A stretch of DNA of 64,000 nucleotides from Paracoccus bogoriensis (GTDB taxonomy: Bacteria; Pseudomonadota; Alphaproteobacteria; Rhodobacterales; Rhodobacteraceae), in the NCBI RefSeq assembly GCF_019431455.1, contig NZ_JAHYSR010000003.1, positions 1 to 64,000 of the forward strand. Reading direction: 5' to 3'. Positions 16,661 through 25,307 of this stretch are shown here, one piece after another (position 1 is the first letter of the stretch; every line of letters starts with the position of its first letter). Position numbers and translations under genes: made by a program. The notes beneath the pieces were generated by a model. The model was given only the letters and a program-made list of their open reading frames with translations. It had not been told where the DNA came from and made no database searches.

Positions 16661-16948
16661 ATGACCGCGCCTTCCGCAGCGCTGCTGCTGTCGCTTGCCC
16701 TCGCCGCCGCAGCCCCCGAGCCGGGTGCGACCGACCCGTTGGATGCATTCATCGCAGACGCGACCGGTTGGCTGCTGACCGATGGCAGGCTTCCACCCGA
16801 TTATCGACTGCGTCTTCTGGCGATGGAGCCCGCAGACAGGGTCGTTGCATTGGCGCATCTGCGCCGGATGGGCCTGCTGACCGGGGCCGCATGGCCCGTA
16901 GGCGACCTGCTGCGCCCCGCCACACCAGCCAGAAAGGCAGATGAATGA
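16661..16948 (+). CDS. Small exported flagellar-operon protein, function unknown
   Basis: A 95-aa protein with an N-terminal hydrophobic signal-like stretch (AALLLSLALAAAAP) and a mature part rich in Leu/Arg (LPPDYRLRLLAMEPADRVVA, then LAHLRRMGLLTG). It begins at an ATG overlapping the preceding stop and overlaps flhA by 4 bp, so it is part of the coupled flagellar operon. There are no cysteines or known motifs. It probably acts in the periplasm near the basal body; this is inference from the leader and context only. Confidence 0.7.
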   Translation: MTAPSAALLLSLALAAAAPEPGATDPLDAFIADATGWLLTDGRLPPDYRLRLLAMEPADRVVALAHLRRMGLLTGAAWPVGDLLRPATPARKADE

Positions 16949-19047
16949 CCCCGGTCGCAGCGATCTCGCGAAGGTCGAACAAGCTTCTGGACGCGCCGCT
17001 TCTGATCACGGGGGGGCTTGTACTCGTCGTCATCTCGTTGGTGGTGCCCTTGCCCGCTGCGGCGCTGGATGCCGGGATCGCGCTGTCCATCGCCACGGCC
17101 ACATTGGTTCTGGTAATGGCTTCGCTGGTTGACAAGCCTACGGATTTCCAGGCTTTCCCCGTCCTCCTTCTGGTCAGCCTGGTGATCAGATTGTCGCTGA
17201 ACGTCTCATCGACCAGGCTCATCCTGACCGAGGGACAAAATGGCACACAAGCCGCCGGACAGGTGATCAACGGTTTCGCGAAATTCGTGGCGGGGGGCTC
17301 GATCCTCGTCGGACTGACCGTCTTTGCCGTGATCTCGGTGGTGAACTTCATGGTCATTACCAAGGGCTCGGGACGCATGGCCGAGGTCGCGGCGCGTTTC
17401 GCGCTGGATTCTCTGCCGGGTAAGCAACTGGCTATCGACGGCGATCTGAATGCCGGCGCGATCGACCACCAGGAGGCCAAGCGCCGCCGCGCGCAGGAGC
17501 AGCGCGAGATCAGCTTTTTCGGTTCGCTGGACGGGGCCTCGAAATTCGTGAAGGGCGATGCGATCGCGGGAATCGTCATTACGCTGATCAACCTTCTGGT
17601 CGGGCTGGGTATAGGCATCTTTTTCCATGGAATGCCTGTGGGCGAGGCTGCATCGACCTATTCGCACCTTACCATCGGCGATGGTCTGGTGAGCCAGATC
17701 CCTGCGCTGATCACCTCGATGGCGGCGGCGCTGCTGCTGTCGCGCGGTGGCGCGACCGAGACGACTGCGCATCTTCTGTCGCACGAATTCGCGCGCAATT
17801 GGCGGCCCGCCGCGATGGTCGCCGCGGCGCTTGTGGCGATTGCTCTGGTTCCCGGTATGCCCAAGGCGATCTTCTTCGCCCTGGCGTCGATCTTTGCAGC
17901 AATCGCATGGATGATCTCGCGGCGCCTTGCGCAAGGCGCTGCCGCGGATGACCCGCTGCCCGAGGCCGAGCCTGCGGCGCGTCCGGCCGCAAGGATCGGC
18001 GATGTGCTGGATACCGACGAGATCAGCGTCGAGATCGGGGCTAACCTGGTCCTGACCGCGCTGGATCAGGCGCGGGGGCTCGGCAGCCGGATCACCAATC
18101 TGCGCATCCATGTCGCCCGCAACTACGGTCTGATCCTGCCTGATGTTCGCATCACCGACACCGACGATCTTCTGCCTGGCGATTACCAGATCCGAATCCA
18201 GGGGGTGGTGCGCGGACGAGGCAGCCTGCGGCATGACCAGATCCTTGCTCTTGGCGGGGACCAATTGCTGACGCAACTCGGCGGCACTCCGGTGCGAGAG
18301 CCGGTCTATTCCAGCCCCGCCCGCTGGATCGCCTTCGACAAGCAGGACGAGGCGGCCTTGCTGGGGGCTACGGTCGTCACCCCGATGGAGGTTCTTTCGA
18401 CCCACCTGATGGAAGTGGTCAAATCGAACCTTTCTGCGCTGATGAACCTCTCGGCATTGCAACGTCAGATCGAAGAGCTGAAGGCCCTTTCCGATCCGGT
18501 CCGTGCCGAACGCTATCGCAGGTATTTCGACAGCATGATCCCCGACAAGGTGTCACCCGAGACGCTTCTGGCGATCCTGCGTGCGCTTCTGGACGAAGGG
18601 ATCTCGATCCGAAACCTGCCTTTGATCATGGACGCGATCAGCGAGTTTCGCAGCGTCGAGCAATCCGAGCTGGTCTATGAACTTGTGCGCAAGCGTCTGC
18701 GCGGCCAGATCACGCAGCAATTTGCCGATGATAGCGGTCGGATCGCCGCCCTTCAGCTTCATCCCGGATGGGAGGCCGAGTTTGTTCGCGCCGATGCCGA
18801 AACCGGAAGGCCCGGCAGCGGTGCAATGACCCCCGCATTGTCGGCGCGCCTGCTTGAGGCGGTGCGCAAGGCCTTGGCCTCGGTGGACCCGATCGAGCGT
18901 TGCGTCGTCGTCGTGCCCGACCACCGCAGGCGCATGGTGCGCGCCGTGCTGGGGGCGAACGGGTTGAGCGTGCCTGTGCTGGGCCTTGAAGAGGTCGATC
19001 CCGGCGCCGAACTGCGCCTGCTGGCCACGATAGAGGCCGTCGCATGA
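16945..19047 (+). CDS. flhA: Flagellar export gate protein FlhA
   Basis: Large subunit of the flagellar type III export gate, 700 aa, using proton flow to drive export. The N-terminal half carries about eight membrane helices. The FHIPEP signature region includes ARFALDSLPGKQLAIDGDLN with RRRAQEQREISFFGSLDGAS following. The cytoplasmic C-terminal half starts near 350 and has YQIRIQGVVRGRG and DPVRAERYRRYFDSM. It is coupled to the upstream small orf (ATGA) and to fliR (ATGA). Length is typical. Confidence 0.97.
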   Translation: MTPVAAISRRSNKLLDAPLLITGGLVLVVISLVVPLPAAALDAGIALSIATATLVLVMASLVDKPTDFQAFPVLLLVSLVIRLSLNVSSTRLILTEGQNGTQAAGQVINGFAKFVAGGSILVGLTVFAVISVVNFMVITKGSGRMAEVAARFALDSLPGKQLAIDGDLNAGAIDHQEAKRRRAQEQREISFFGSLDGASKFVKGDAIAGIVITLINLLVGLGIGIFFHGMPVGEAASTYSHLTIGDGLVSQIPALITSMAAALLLSRGGATETTAHLLSHEFARNWRPAAMVAAALVAIALVPGMPKAIFFALASIFAAIAWMISRRLAQGAAADDPLPEAEPAARPAARIGDVLDTDEISVEIGANLVLTALDQARGLGSRITNLRIHVARNYGLILPDVRITDTDDLLPGDYQIRIQGVVRGRGSLRHDQILALGGDQLLTQLGGTPVREPVYSSPARWIAFDKQDEAALLGATVVTPMEVLSTHLMEVVKSNLSALMNLSALQRQIEELKALSDPVRAERYRRYFDSMIPDKVSPETLLAILRALLDEGISIRNLPLIMDAISEFRSVEQSELVYELVRKRLRGQITQQFADDSGRIAALQLHPGWEAEFVRADAETGRPGSGAMTPALSARLLEAVRKALASVDPIERCVVVVPDHRRRMVRAVLGANGLSVPVLGLEEVDPGAELRLLATIEAVA

Positions 19048-19799
19048 TGCAGCAGATCCTGGCCATCATTCCGCAGATCGATTGGGCTCTGGTGCTGGTC
19101 TATGCGCGGGTGCAGGCCTGTATCCTGATCCTGCCTGCCTTGGGCGAGCGCATGCTGCCTGCGCGACTGCGCGTGGCTTTGGCCTTGGCGATAACACCCT
19201 TGCTAAGCGATCTGGTGGCCATGCGGCCTATGCCAGAGGCGCCCTTGTCAATCCTGACCGATATTTCTTCGCAGATGGCGATCGGGTTCATGACCGGCGC
19301 CTTCCTGCGCTTGCTGGCGCTGGCACTTGACGTGGCGGCGACGGCCATTGCCGCGACGGCCTCGCTGTCGCAGATCATGGGCATCCAGAACGAGACCTCG
19401 CCCCATCCGGTGGGCAACCTGATCCAGCTTGCGGCCTTGGCGGTGCTGATGGCGCTTGGCCTGCCTGTGATGATCGTCGAAATGCTTGCTGACAGCCTGC
19501 GTATCTGGCCACCCGGCGCCCTTCCGGATGCGGAATACGTGCTTAGCAACGGTGCGCGGATCGTCGCCGACAGCTTCTGGCTGGCGATGATGCTGGCCGC
19601 GCCCTTCACACTCGGCGGCTTTCTCTTTCAGGCGCTGTCCGGGGTGATCAACCGGGTGATGCCAAGCCTGCCGGTGATTTTCATCGGGGCACCGGCGTCG
19701 ATCCTGCTCGCGCTGGTCGCGCTTGCGATCCTGGCGCCGCTATTGATCTCGCTCTGGGCGGATCAGGTTCTGGGTTTCATGCTGCCGGTGACGCCATGA
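19044..19799 (+). CDS. fliR: Flagellar export apparatus protein FliR
   Basis: A 251-aa integral membrane protein with six predicted helices. Family features are ARVQACILILPALGERMLPA near the N-terminus, the SLSQIMGIQN turn (about 112-121) and GGFLFQALSGVINRVMPSLP toward the end. It forms the export gate with FliP and FliQ. It overlaps flhA and flhB by 4 bp each, so the three gate components are stoichiometrically coupled. Confidence 0.95.
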   Translation: MMQQILAIIPQIDWALVLVYARVQACILILPALGERMLPARLRVALALAITPLLSDLVAMRPMPEAPLSILTDISSQMAIGFMTGAFLRLLALALDVAATAIAATASLSQIMGIQNETSPHPVGNLIQLAALAVLMALGLPVMIVEMLADSLRIWPPGALPDAEYVLSNGARIVADSFWLAMMLAAPFTLGGFLFQALSGVINRVMPSLPVIFIGAPASILLALVALAILAPLLISLWADQVLGFMLPVTP

Positions 19800-20857
19800 G
19801 TGATGACAAGGATGACAAGCAGTTCGACCCGACCGAGCAGAGGCTGCAAAAAGCGCGCGAAAAAGGCGATGTGCCCCGCTCGACCGAATTGACGACGGCG
19901 GCGATGTATCTGGGTGCTTGGGTCGCCTTTGCGATGATTGCGGGCTTGGCAGTCCGGCAGTGGCTGGGCATGGCATCGCGCGCAATGGGCGCCGAGGGCT
20001 GGCCTGTTGGCGGCGTCTTCAGGCTGGGCCAGACGCTGGCGCAGAATGCGGGGCTGGCCTTTGTGGCCTTGGCCTGCGTGCCACTGCTGGCCATCATCGC
20101 CAGCCTGTTCGCTCAGCGCGCTTGGGCCTTTTCGTTGCAAAAACTTGCATTCGACTTCAACCGGATCAATCCGGCCAGAAATGCAGGGCAGAAATTCGGT
20201 GCATCGGGCCTTGTGACCTTCGGGATCTCGGTGGGCAAGGCTGTGCTGGTCTGTCTTGGCGGCTGGTTCCTGTTCGCTTCGCTTCTGGAGCGGATCGGAG
20301 CCTCGGCGCTGACCGGCGAGGCCTGGACCTGGTCTCTGGGCGATATGCTGGGGCGTGTCCTGCTGCTGGGGCTGACAGTTTCGGTGCTTTTCACAGTCCC
20401 CGACGTTGCCTGGAAATGGTTCGATCACCGCCGCAAGAACCGCATGAGCCGCAAGGAAATGCAGGACGAAATGAAGGATTCCGAGGGCGATCCCCATATG
20501 AAGGCAGCGCGCCGGCAGCGTGCCGTCGATCTTGCGATGAAGCAGATGCTGGCAGATGTCGCAAAGGCGGATGTCATCATCGTGAACCCGACCCATTACG
20601 CGGTCGCCCTGGGATGGCAGCGCGGCTCGGGGCGTGCACCTGTGTGCGTGGCCAAGGGCACGGACGAGATCGCCGCACGGATCCGCGAGAAGGCGCGCGA
20701 AAGCAACGTGCCGATCTGGTCCGATCCCCCCTGTGCGCGGGCGATCCACGCGACTGTCCGCGTGGGGGAGGAAGTCCGGCGCGAGCATTTCGCCGCTGTC
20801 GCCGCCGCGATCCGCTTTGCCGAGAAGATGCGCGCCAAGGCGAGGCGAACATGGTAA
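19796..20857 (+). CDS. flhB: Flagellar export switch protein FlhB
   Basis: Substrate-specificity switch of the export gate, 353 aa. The N-terminus DPTEQRLQKAREKGDVPRS is diagnostic. Four membrane helices follow, then the RMSRKEMQDEMKDSEGDPHM linker and the autocleavage site IIVNPTHYAVAL (NPTH around residue 263). The cytoplasmic domain ends with the REHFAAVAAAIRFAEKMR region. It overlaps the next gene by 7 bp. FlhB works with a hook-length ruler (FliK), not recognised in the window. Confidence 0.96.
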   Translation: MSDDKDDKQFDPTEQRLQKAREKGDVPRSTELTTAAMYLGAWVAFAMIAGLAVRQWLGMASRAMGAEGWPVGGVFRLGQTLAQNAGLAFVALACVPLLAIIASLFAQRAWAFSLQKLAFDFNRINPARNAGQKFGASGLVTFGISVGKAVLVCLGGWFLFASLLERIGASALTGEAWTWSLGDMLGRVLLLGLTVSVLFTVPDVAWKWFDHRRKNRMSRKEMQDEMKDSEGDPHMKAARRQRAVDLAMKQMLADVAKADVIIVNPTHYAVALGWQRGSGRAPVCVAKGTDEIAARIREKARESNVPIWSDPPCARAIHATVRVGEEVRREHFAAVAAAIRFAEKMRAKARRTW

Positions 20858-21237
20858 GACCCGCCATGCTGAGCGCGTTGGAGCGTGTGGCGCGGCTGCG
20901 CGCCGAACAGGAGCTGAAAAAGCTTGCGGCGTTTCGTCGGCATGTCCTGGCTGCGCATCACCAGGTCGAGGCGTCTCGTGCCGCCATGGCCCAGAGCTAC
21001 GCCGCCCAAGCCCCGCTGAGCGTTGCCGAGGCGCGGATGGCGAATGCCCAGGCCGGGCGGGCGGCCCGGGATCTGGCGCGGGCGCAGGCCGATCTGGCGC
21101 GGATGCAGCCCCGGTTCGACCAGATGCGCGAACGCGCGGGCCGGGAACTGGGTCGCGCCGAGGTTCTGTCCAGGATGGCCGAAACTGCGCTGCTTGCCGT
21201 GCGACAGCGCCGGGAAAGGGGGCAGATGGAAGAATAG
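20851..21237 (+). CDS. FliJ-like coiled-coil protein of the flagellar operon
   Basis: A 128-aa, Arg/Ala-rich, almost entirely helical protein (SALERVARLRAEQELKKLAA; long heptads to the end) with no membrane segment. Size, composition and place directly after flhB fit a FliJ-type export chaperone, but no diagnostic motif is visible. The ATG at 20851 overlaps the flhB stop by 7 bp. It is the last clear gene of the rightward flagellar operon. Confidence 0.6.
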   Translation: MVRPAMLSALERVARLRAEQELKKLAAFRRHVLAAHHQVEASRAAMAQSYAAQAPLSVAEARMANAQAGRAARDLARAQADLARMQPRFDQMRERAGRELGRAEVLSRMAETALLAVRQRRERGQMEE

Positions 21238-21496
21238 ATCATGGGTCGTGCGATTGATGGCGGCACAAAGGCCCGGCCGTGGTCTAGCCGGCCCCGACCC
21301 TGCCGCGATCGCGCGAGCGGGTCTTGGTCGAGCATTGGCCCAAGGGCTTGGCGCGAATTGCAGCAGCCGGTGTTCTGCCAGGTCGGGACAAGTGCGCGGG
21401 GCAAGTGCGGCGAAGGTGCTTGCGTAAAGCGCCCGGTGTCACCGCGGCCGTCGTGTCCACGGCGCGCCGAGGCGCCGAAGATGTGATGCGGAAGCG
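21238..21496. other. Unassigned 259-bp gap after the flagellar operon
   Basis: No intact gene is supported here. Short + strand frames exist (for example from ATG 21257, reading MAAQRPGRGLAG to a stop near 21426), but none has a clear ribosome site or recognisable motif. No strong hairpin with a T-run was seen between the converging transcripts. It could contain the decayed start of a further flagellar gene. Confidence 0.4.
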
Positions 21497-22516
21497 CTAT
21501 TTCTCGGGCATTCGCAGATCGGTATAGACCAGTTTGCGGTGGGATGCGCGCGCCACTGCATCGGCCAAGGGATCATCGGCTGATGGCCAAAGCACCGCCG
21601 ACCCGGTCACGATCAGGGCGTGCGACGGCAGGATGTAGTCGAGCCGCAGATTGCCGGGTGCGCGCGGATATTCCGCCGTATCCAGCGCAGGGTCGCCGCG
21701 ATGATTTCTGTTCGGGCCGGTCTGAGGCGGCTGCCAGGCGCCGCGAGGCTGCGGATCCTGCACGACCGTCATCAAAGCATCCAGGGCGGCCGGGTCGCCC
21801 TCGCCATCCAGCGGGTCCATGTTGACATTGCCCATGATGACAAAGGGTGCATCCGGCAGGTGTTGCAGCCAGAAGGCGGCCTCGTCATGGTTGCGCGCCA
21901 CGTTGCGTGTCTCGAAGGCCGGAGGTGTCGCGGCAAAGGCCAGCAGATGCAGCGGCCCCCGAAATGTGGTCAGGGCCACGTCCCAGTGCGCGGTCGAGGA
22001 CAGGCGCAGCAGATCGGCATGGGCGCTGTCGGGCATTCGGTGGCCGCGCAGATCGCGCCAGAGCATCGCGCTGTAGTCGGTGACGCTGGCAATCGGCAGG
22101 CGCGACAGGATCGCCATGCCGGACTGGCCGGTAAAGCTGCCATAGCCCTGCGCGTCGCGGGGCCCTCCAAGGCGGCCGTCGCCGTCCAGATCGGCGCCGC
22201 TATCCATGCCCGTATTGGGCTGGCTGGCATGGGTGTAAGGCATGGGGTGCCCCTGTTCGGCCAGCAGCGCCGAAAAGGCCGTCAGCGCGCGCCCTTCCAG
22301 ATCCCAGTCGAAGCCCGTCAGCAGGATCGCGTCGGGCGCGGTCGCGGCGATCACTTGCGCTGCGGCCAGCACCTGCGGATCTCGGGCCATGATGTCGCGC
22401 AACAACAATCCGGGCCCGTCGCGCGAGAGGCCGGGGTTCCATGTAGCCAGGCGCAGATCCTCGGCGCTGGCGGGCAGGGCCAGGGCCAGAAGGATTGCCG
22501 CGATCCTCAGACCCAA
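21497..22516 (-). CDS. Exported endonuclease/exonuclease/phosphatase family protein
   Basis: About 339 aa with a signal peptide ([16 protein letters not shown]) followed by [10 protein letters not shown]. The EEP fold is supported by [30 protein letters not shown] (replacing the usual GDFN motif) and a C-terminal [11 protein letters not shown] and [11 protein letters not shown]. No ATG is available; the proposed start is TTG 22516, overlapping the leuD stop, giving a compact signal peptide. Likely substrates are phosphodiesters outside the cytoplasm. Relatives are usually annotated simply as EEP-domain proteins. It may be cotranscribed with leuCD. Confidence 0.75.
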   Translation of the reverse strand: MGLRIAAILLALALPASAEDLRLATWNPGLSRDGPGLLLRDIMARDPQVLAAAQVIAATAPDAILLTGFDWDLEGRALTAFSALLAEQGHPMPYTHASQPNTGMDSGADLDGDGRLGGPRDAQGYGSFTGQSGMAILSRLPIASVTDYSAMLWRDLRGHRMPDSAHADLLRLSSTAHWDVALTTFRGPLHLLAFAATPPAFETRNVARNHDEAAFWLQHLPDAPFVIMGNVNMDPLDGEGDPAALDALMTVVQDPQPRGAWQPPQTGPNRNHRGDPALDTAEYPRAPGNLRLDYILPSHALIVTGSAVLWPSADDPLADAVARASHRKLVYTDLRMPEK

Positions 22517-23112
22517 GGGCGAGCCTGGGCCATCTGCATTTCGTAGCGGTCGATCAAGGCAGCCTTTTCCATCGTCAGCCCGATATCGTCCAGCCCGTTC
22601 AGAAGGCAATGCTTGCGGAAGGGGTCGATCTCGAAAGACCAGCTGCGCCCGTCCGAGGCGGTGACGGTCTGCGCCTCCAGATCGACGGTCTGGCGGGCAT
22701 TCGCGCCTTTGCGGGCATCCTTCATCAGGGCGTCCACCGCGTCCTGCGGCAGCACGACCGGCAGGATGCCGTTCTTGAAGCAATTGTTGAAGAAGATGTC
22801 GGCGAAGCTGGTCGAGATCACGCAGCGGATGCCGAAATCAAGAAGCGCCCAAGGCGCATGTTCGCGCGACGATCCGCAGCCGAAATTGTCCCCCGCGATC
22901 AGGATCTGTGCGTTGCGCCAGGCCGGCTGGTTCAGGACGAAATCGGGGATTTCGCGACCGTCGCGATCATAGCGCAGTTCATCGAACAGGTTGACGCCCA
23001 GACCCGAGCGCTTGATCGTCTTGAGGAACTGTTTGGGGATGATCATGTCCGTGTCGATATTGACCAGCGGCATGGGCGCGGCGATCCCGGTGAGGGTGGT
23101 GAACTTTTCCAT
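22507..23112 (-). CDS. leuD: 3-isopropylmalate dehydratase small subunit
   Basis: A 201-aa swivelling-domain subunit of isopropylmalate isomerase in leucine biosynthesis. It has [20 protein letters not shown], then [20 protein letters not shown] carrying the substrate-binding loop, and [20 protein letters not shown]. Normal length for the proteobacterial subunit. It lies 9 bp after leuC on the same strand. Confidence 0.97.
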   Translation of the reverse strand: MEKFTTLTGIAAPMPLVNIDTDMIIPKQFLKTIKRSGLGVNLFDELRYDRDGREIPDFVLNQPAWRNAQILIAGDNFGCGSSREHAPWALLDFGIRCVISTSFADIFFNNCFKNGILPVVLPQDAVDALMKDARKGANARQTVDLEAQTVTASDGRSWSFEIDPFRKHCLLNGLDDIGLTMEKAALIDRYEMQMAQARPWV

Positions 23113-23121
23113 GATCTGTCC

Positions 23122-24555
23122 TTACGCGGGCTGGGCTGCGAATTCGCGGATATCGACCAGACGCCCGGCCACGCCCGCCGCTGCCGCCATGGCCGGGCTC
23201 ATCAGATGGGTCCGGCCCCTGTAGCCCTGACGCCCCTCGAAATTGCGGTTCGAGGTCGCGGCGCAACGCTCGCCCGGCGCAAGCTGGTCGGGGTTCATGC
23301 CCAGGCACATGGAGCAGCCCGCAAGACGCCATTCGAAGCCCGCATCCTTGAAGATCCGGTCCAGCCCCTCTTCCTCGGCCTGAGCACGCACGAGGCCCGA
23401 ACCGGGCACGACCATGCCGCGCACGCCTTCGGCCAGCCTGCGTCCGCGCAGCACGTCAGCGGCGGCGCGCAGATCCTCGATCCGGCCATTGGTGCATGAT
23501 CCGATAAAGACCGCGTCGATGGCGATATCGGTCAGGGGGGTGCCGGGGGTCAGGCCCATGTAATCCAGCGACCGGCGCGCGGCCTCGACCTTGCCGCCGG
23601 TGAAATCTTCGGGGGCGGGGACGCGGGCCGTGATGGGCAGCGCATCCTCGGGCGAGGTGCCCCAGGTCACGGTGGGCGCGATATCCTCGCCGCGCAGGGT
23701 CACGACCTTGTCGAAATGCGCGCCCTCATCCGAACGGAGCGTCTTCCACCAGGCCAGCGCGGCCTCCCACTGGGCGCCTTTGGGGGCGTGGGGGCGGCCC
23801 TTGACATAGGCGAAGGTCGTCTCGTCCGGGGCGATCAGGCCGGCGCGGGCGCCGCCCTCGATGGCCATGTTGCAGATTGTCATGCGGCCTTCCATCGAAA
23901 GGTTGCGGATCACCTCGCCGCAATATTCGATGACATGGCCGGTGCCGCCTGCCGTGCCTGTCCTGGCGATGATGGCCAGCACGACATCCTTGGCGGTGAC
24001 GCCGGGGGCGAGGCGGCCGGTGATCTCGACCTTCATGTTGCGGGACTTCTTCTGAATCAGGGTCTGGGTGGCCAGGACATGCTCCACCTCGCTGGTGCCG
24101 ATGCCGTGGGCCAGCGCCCCGAAGGCACCATGGGTCGCGGTATGGCTGTCGCCGCAGACCACCGTCATTCCGGGCAGGGTCCAGCCCTGTTCGGGGCCAA
24201 CGATATGGACGATGCCCTGGCGGATGTCGTTCACCGGATAATAGACCACGCCGAATTCGCGGGCATTGCGGTCCAGCGCCTCGACCTGGATGCGCGATTC
24301 CTCGTTGTCGATGCCCTTTTCGCGGTCCCAGGTGGTAGGGACGTTGTGATCGGGCACGGCGATCGTGCGTTCGGGGGCGCGCACCTTGCGGCCGGCCATG
24401 CGCAGCCCCTCGAAGGCTTGGGGGCTGGTCACTTCATGGACCAGATGCCGGTCGATATAAAGAAGGCAGGTGCCGTCCTCTTGCCGGTCCACCACATGGG
24501 CGTCCCAGATCTTGTCGTAAAGCGTTCGCGGCGCTGCGGCTGCTGGAATGGTCAT
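23122..24555 (-). CDS. leuC: 3-isopropylmalate dehydratase large subunit
   Basis: A 477-aa aconitase-family [4Fe-4S] subunit that isomerises 2- to 3-isopropylmalate with LeuD. Cluster cysteines are seen in [14 protein letters not shown] and in [13 protein letters not shown]. Other motifs are [18 protein letters not shown] and [20 protein letters not shown]. The start ATG 24555 gives the usual N-terminus. A short ORF and a terminator-like hairpin lie upstream and may control it. Confidence 0.97.
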   Translation of the reverse strand: MTIPAAAAPRTLYDKIWDAHVVDRQEDGTCLLYIDRHLVHEVTSPQAFEGLRMAGRKVRAPERTIAVPDHNVPTTWDREKGIDNEESRIQVEALDRNAREFGVVYYPVNDIRQGIVHIVGPEQGWTLPGMTVVCGDSHTATHGAFGALAHGIGTSEVEHVLATQTLIQKKSRNMKVEITGRLAPGVTAKDVVLAIIARTGTAGGTGHVIEYCGEVIRNLSMEGRMTICNMAIEGGARAGLIAPDETTFAYVKGRPHAPKGAQWEAALAWWKTLRSDEGAHFDKVVTLRGEDIAPTVTWGTSPEDALPITARVPAPEDFTGGKVEAARRSLDYMGLTPGTPLTDIAIDAVFIGSCTNGRIEDLRAAADVLRGRRLAEGVRGMVVPGSGLVRAQAEEEGLDRIFKDAGFEWRLAGCSMCLGMNPDQLAPGERCAATSNRNFEGRQGYRGRTHLMSPAMAAAAGVAGRLVDIREFAAQPA

Positions 24556-24590
24556 GGCTGAGGTCTTTCGGCTGTGATGCGAAAATGGAG

Positions 24591-24628
24591 GCGGGGCCGG
24601 GCGAATGCCCGTGCGCCATCAGCCCCGC
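24591..24628 (-). promoter_or_regulatory. Terminator/attenuator-like hairpin upstream of leuC
   Basis: Outer arms GCGGGGC (24591-24597) and GCCCCGC (24622-24628) enclose an inner stem CGGGC/GCCCG (24598-24602 / 24607-24611) with a GAAT loop. On the transcribed (minus) strand the hairpin is followed by CTCCATTTTC, a weak T-run. It covers the last codons and stop of a 28-codon ORF and lies 36 bp upstream of the leuC start. The geometry resembles a transcription attenuator, but the T-run is poor. Confidence 0.4.
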
Positions 24629-24705
24629 GCGGTCACGCAGAGCGTTTCGCCATAGAAGCGCTGCGGCAGGCGCGCGCGGTCATGGATGTCGAAATAACGC
24701 ATCAT
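24619..24705 (-). CDS. Candidate 28-aa leader peptide upstream of leuC
   Basis: The frame MMRYFDIHDRARLPQRFYG continues with ETLCVTARG and ends inside the GC-rich hairpin, 63 bp before leuC. There is no strong Shine-Dalgarno (only GG words upstream). It has five Arg and two isolated Leu codons and no leucine run, so classical leucine attenuation is not obvious. It might be a short regulatory ORF or chance. Conservation across relatives would decide. Confidence 0.35.
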   Translation of the reverse strand: MMRYFDIHDRARLPQRFYGETLCVTARG

Positions 24706-24886
24706 GGGCCGACATTAGGATGTGCCGTCACGTCTGGCAAGGCCGCTGAGGGGCCGGTTTTCCACCGGCCGGGCGTAAATCCGGCCCGGCAGAGATTGAG
24801 ATGGCCCGAAAAGATGCTATCTTTGCACCATCCCTGCGCCGGGGTCTTCGGCGCGACGACCGGAGGATCAAACCCTGTCACAAGAC

Positions 24887-25297
24887 GTGCCGCCGGCCCA
24901 AAAGCCGGCCAAGACTACCGCCAACCCGGCCTCGGGCGAGGATCGGATGTTGTCGCTCGTGCTGACATCGCTGGATGACGACAAGGCCGAGGATGTGATC
25001 AGCATCGACCTGCGTGGCCGTTCCGCCATTGCCGACCACATGGTGATCGCATCGGGCCGCAGCGCGCGCCAGGTCGCCGCCATCGCCGAGAAGCTGGCCG
25101 AACGCGTGAAGCAGGCCACAGGCCGTAGCCCTCGGATCGAGGGCAAGGATGCCGGCGACTGGGTGCTGATCGACACCGATGATGTGGTCGTGCATGTCTT
25201 CCGGCCCGAGGTTCGCGAATTCTATCAGCTGGAAAAGATGTGGATGCCCGCCGATGCCCTGACGCGGCTGCGCGACGCCGATCGCCCGGCGCCTTGA
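24887..25297 (+). CDS. rsfS: Ribosome silencing factor RsfS
   Basis: Binds ribosomal protein uL14 and blocks subunit joining during starvation. The 110-aa core is clear: LTSLDDDKAEDVISIDLRGR, ADHMVIASGRSARQVAAIAE, then DAGDWVLIDTDDVVVHVFRP and REFYQLEKMW. The GTG at 24887 is 20 nt from the GGAGG ribosome site, too far. A CTG at 24875 (reading LSQDVPPAQ) has ideal 8-nt spacing and may be the true, rare start. The gene rlmH follows 10 bp downstream, a conserved pairing. Confidence 0.93.
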   Translation: MPPAQKPAKTTANPASGEDRMLSLVLTSLDDDKAEDVISIDLRGRSAIADHMVIASGRSARQVAAIAEKLAERVKQATGRSPRIEGKDAGDWVLIDTDDVVVHVFRPEVREFYQLEKMWMPADALTRLRDADRPAP

Positions 25298-25307
25298 CGG
25301 CGCCGGG

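Larger units (their letters stand above)
15243..16664 (+). pseudogene. Flagellar-operon gene apparently split by IS110 (unknown product)
   Basis: An ATG at 15243 overlaps the motA stop (TAATG), and a frame ending TGA at 16662-16664 overlaps the next gene's ATG (ATGA). Both are in the same reading frame. Between them lies the IS110 element on the opposite strand. The simplest reading is one coupled gene with only its first codons left at 15243 and roughly its last 45 codons left from about 16526 (ending APKQVSADMSASKRGKTA). The frame stays open through the element, but the central part is antisense to transposase. Gene identity is unknown; a hook-length or rod-related protein is possible but unproven. 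Confidence 0.45.

Noticed and set aside
15183..16664. 493-codon + frame across the IS110 element
   Set aside because: Its centre is antisense to the transposase. Only its ends (near 15243 and after about 16526) may be host-gene remnants.
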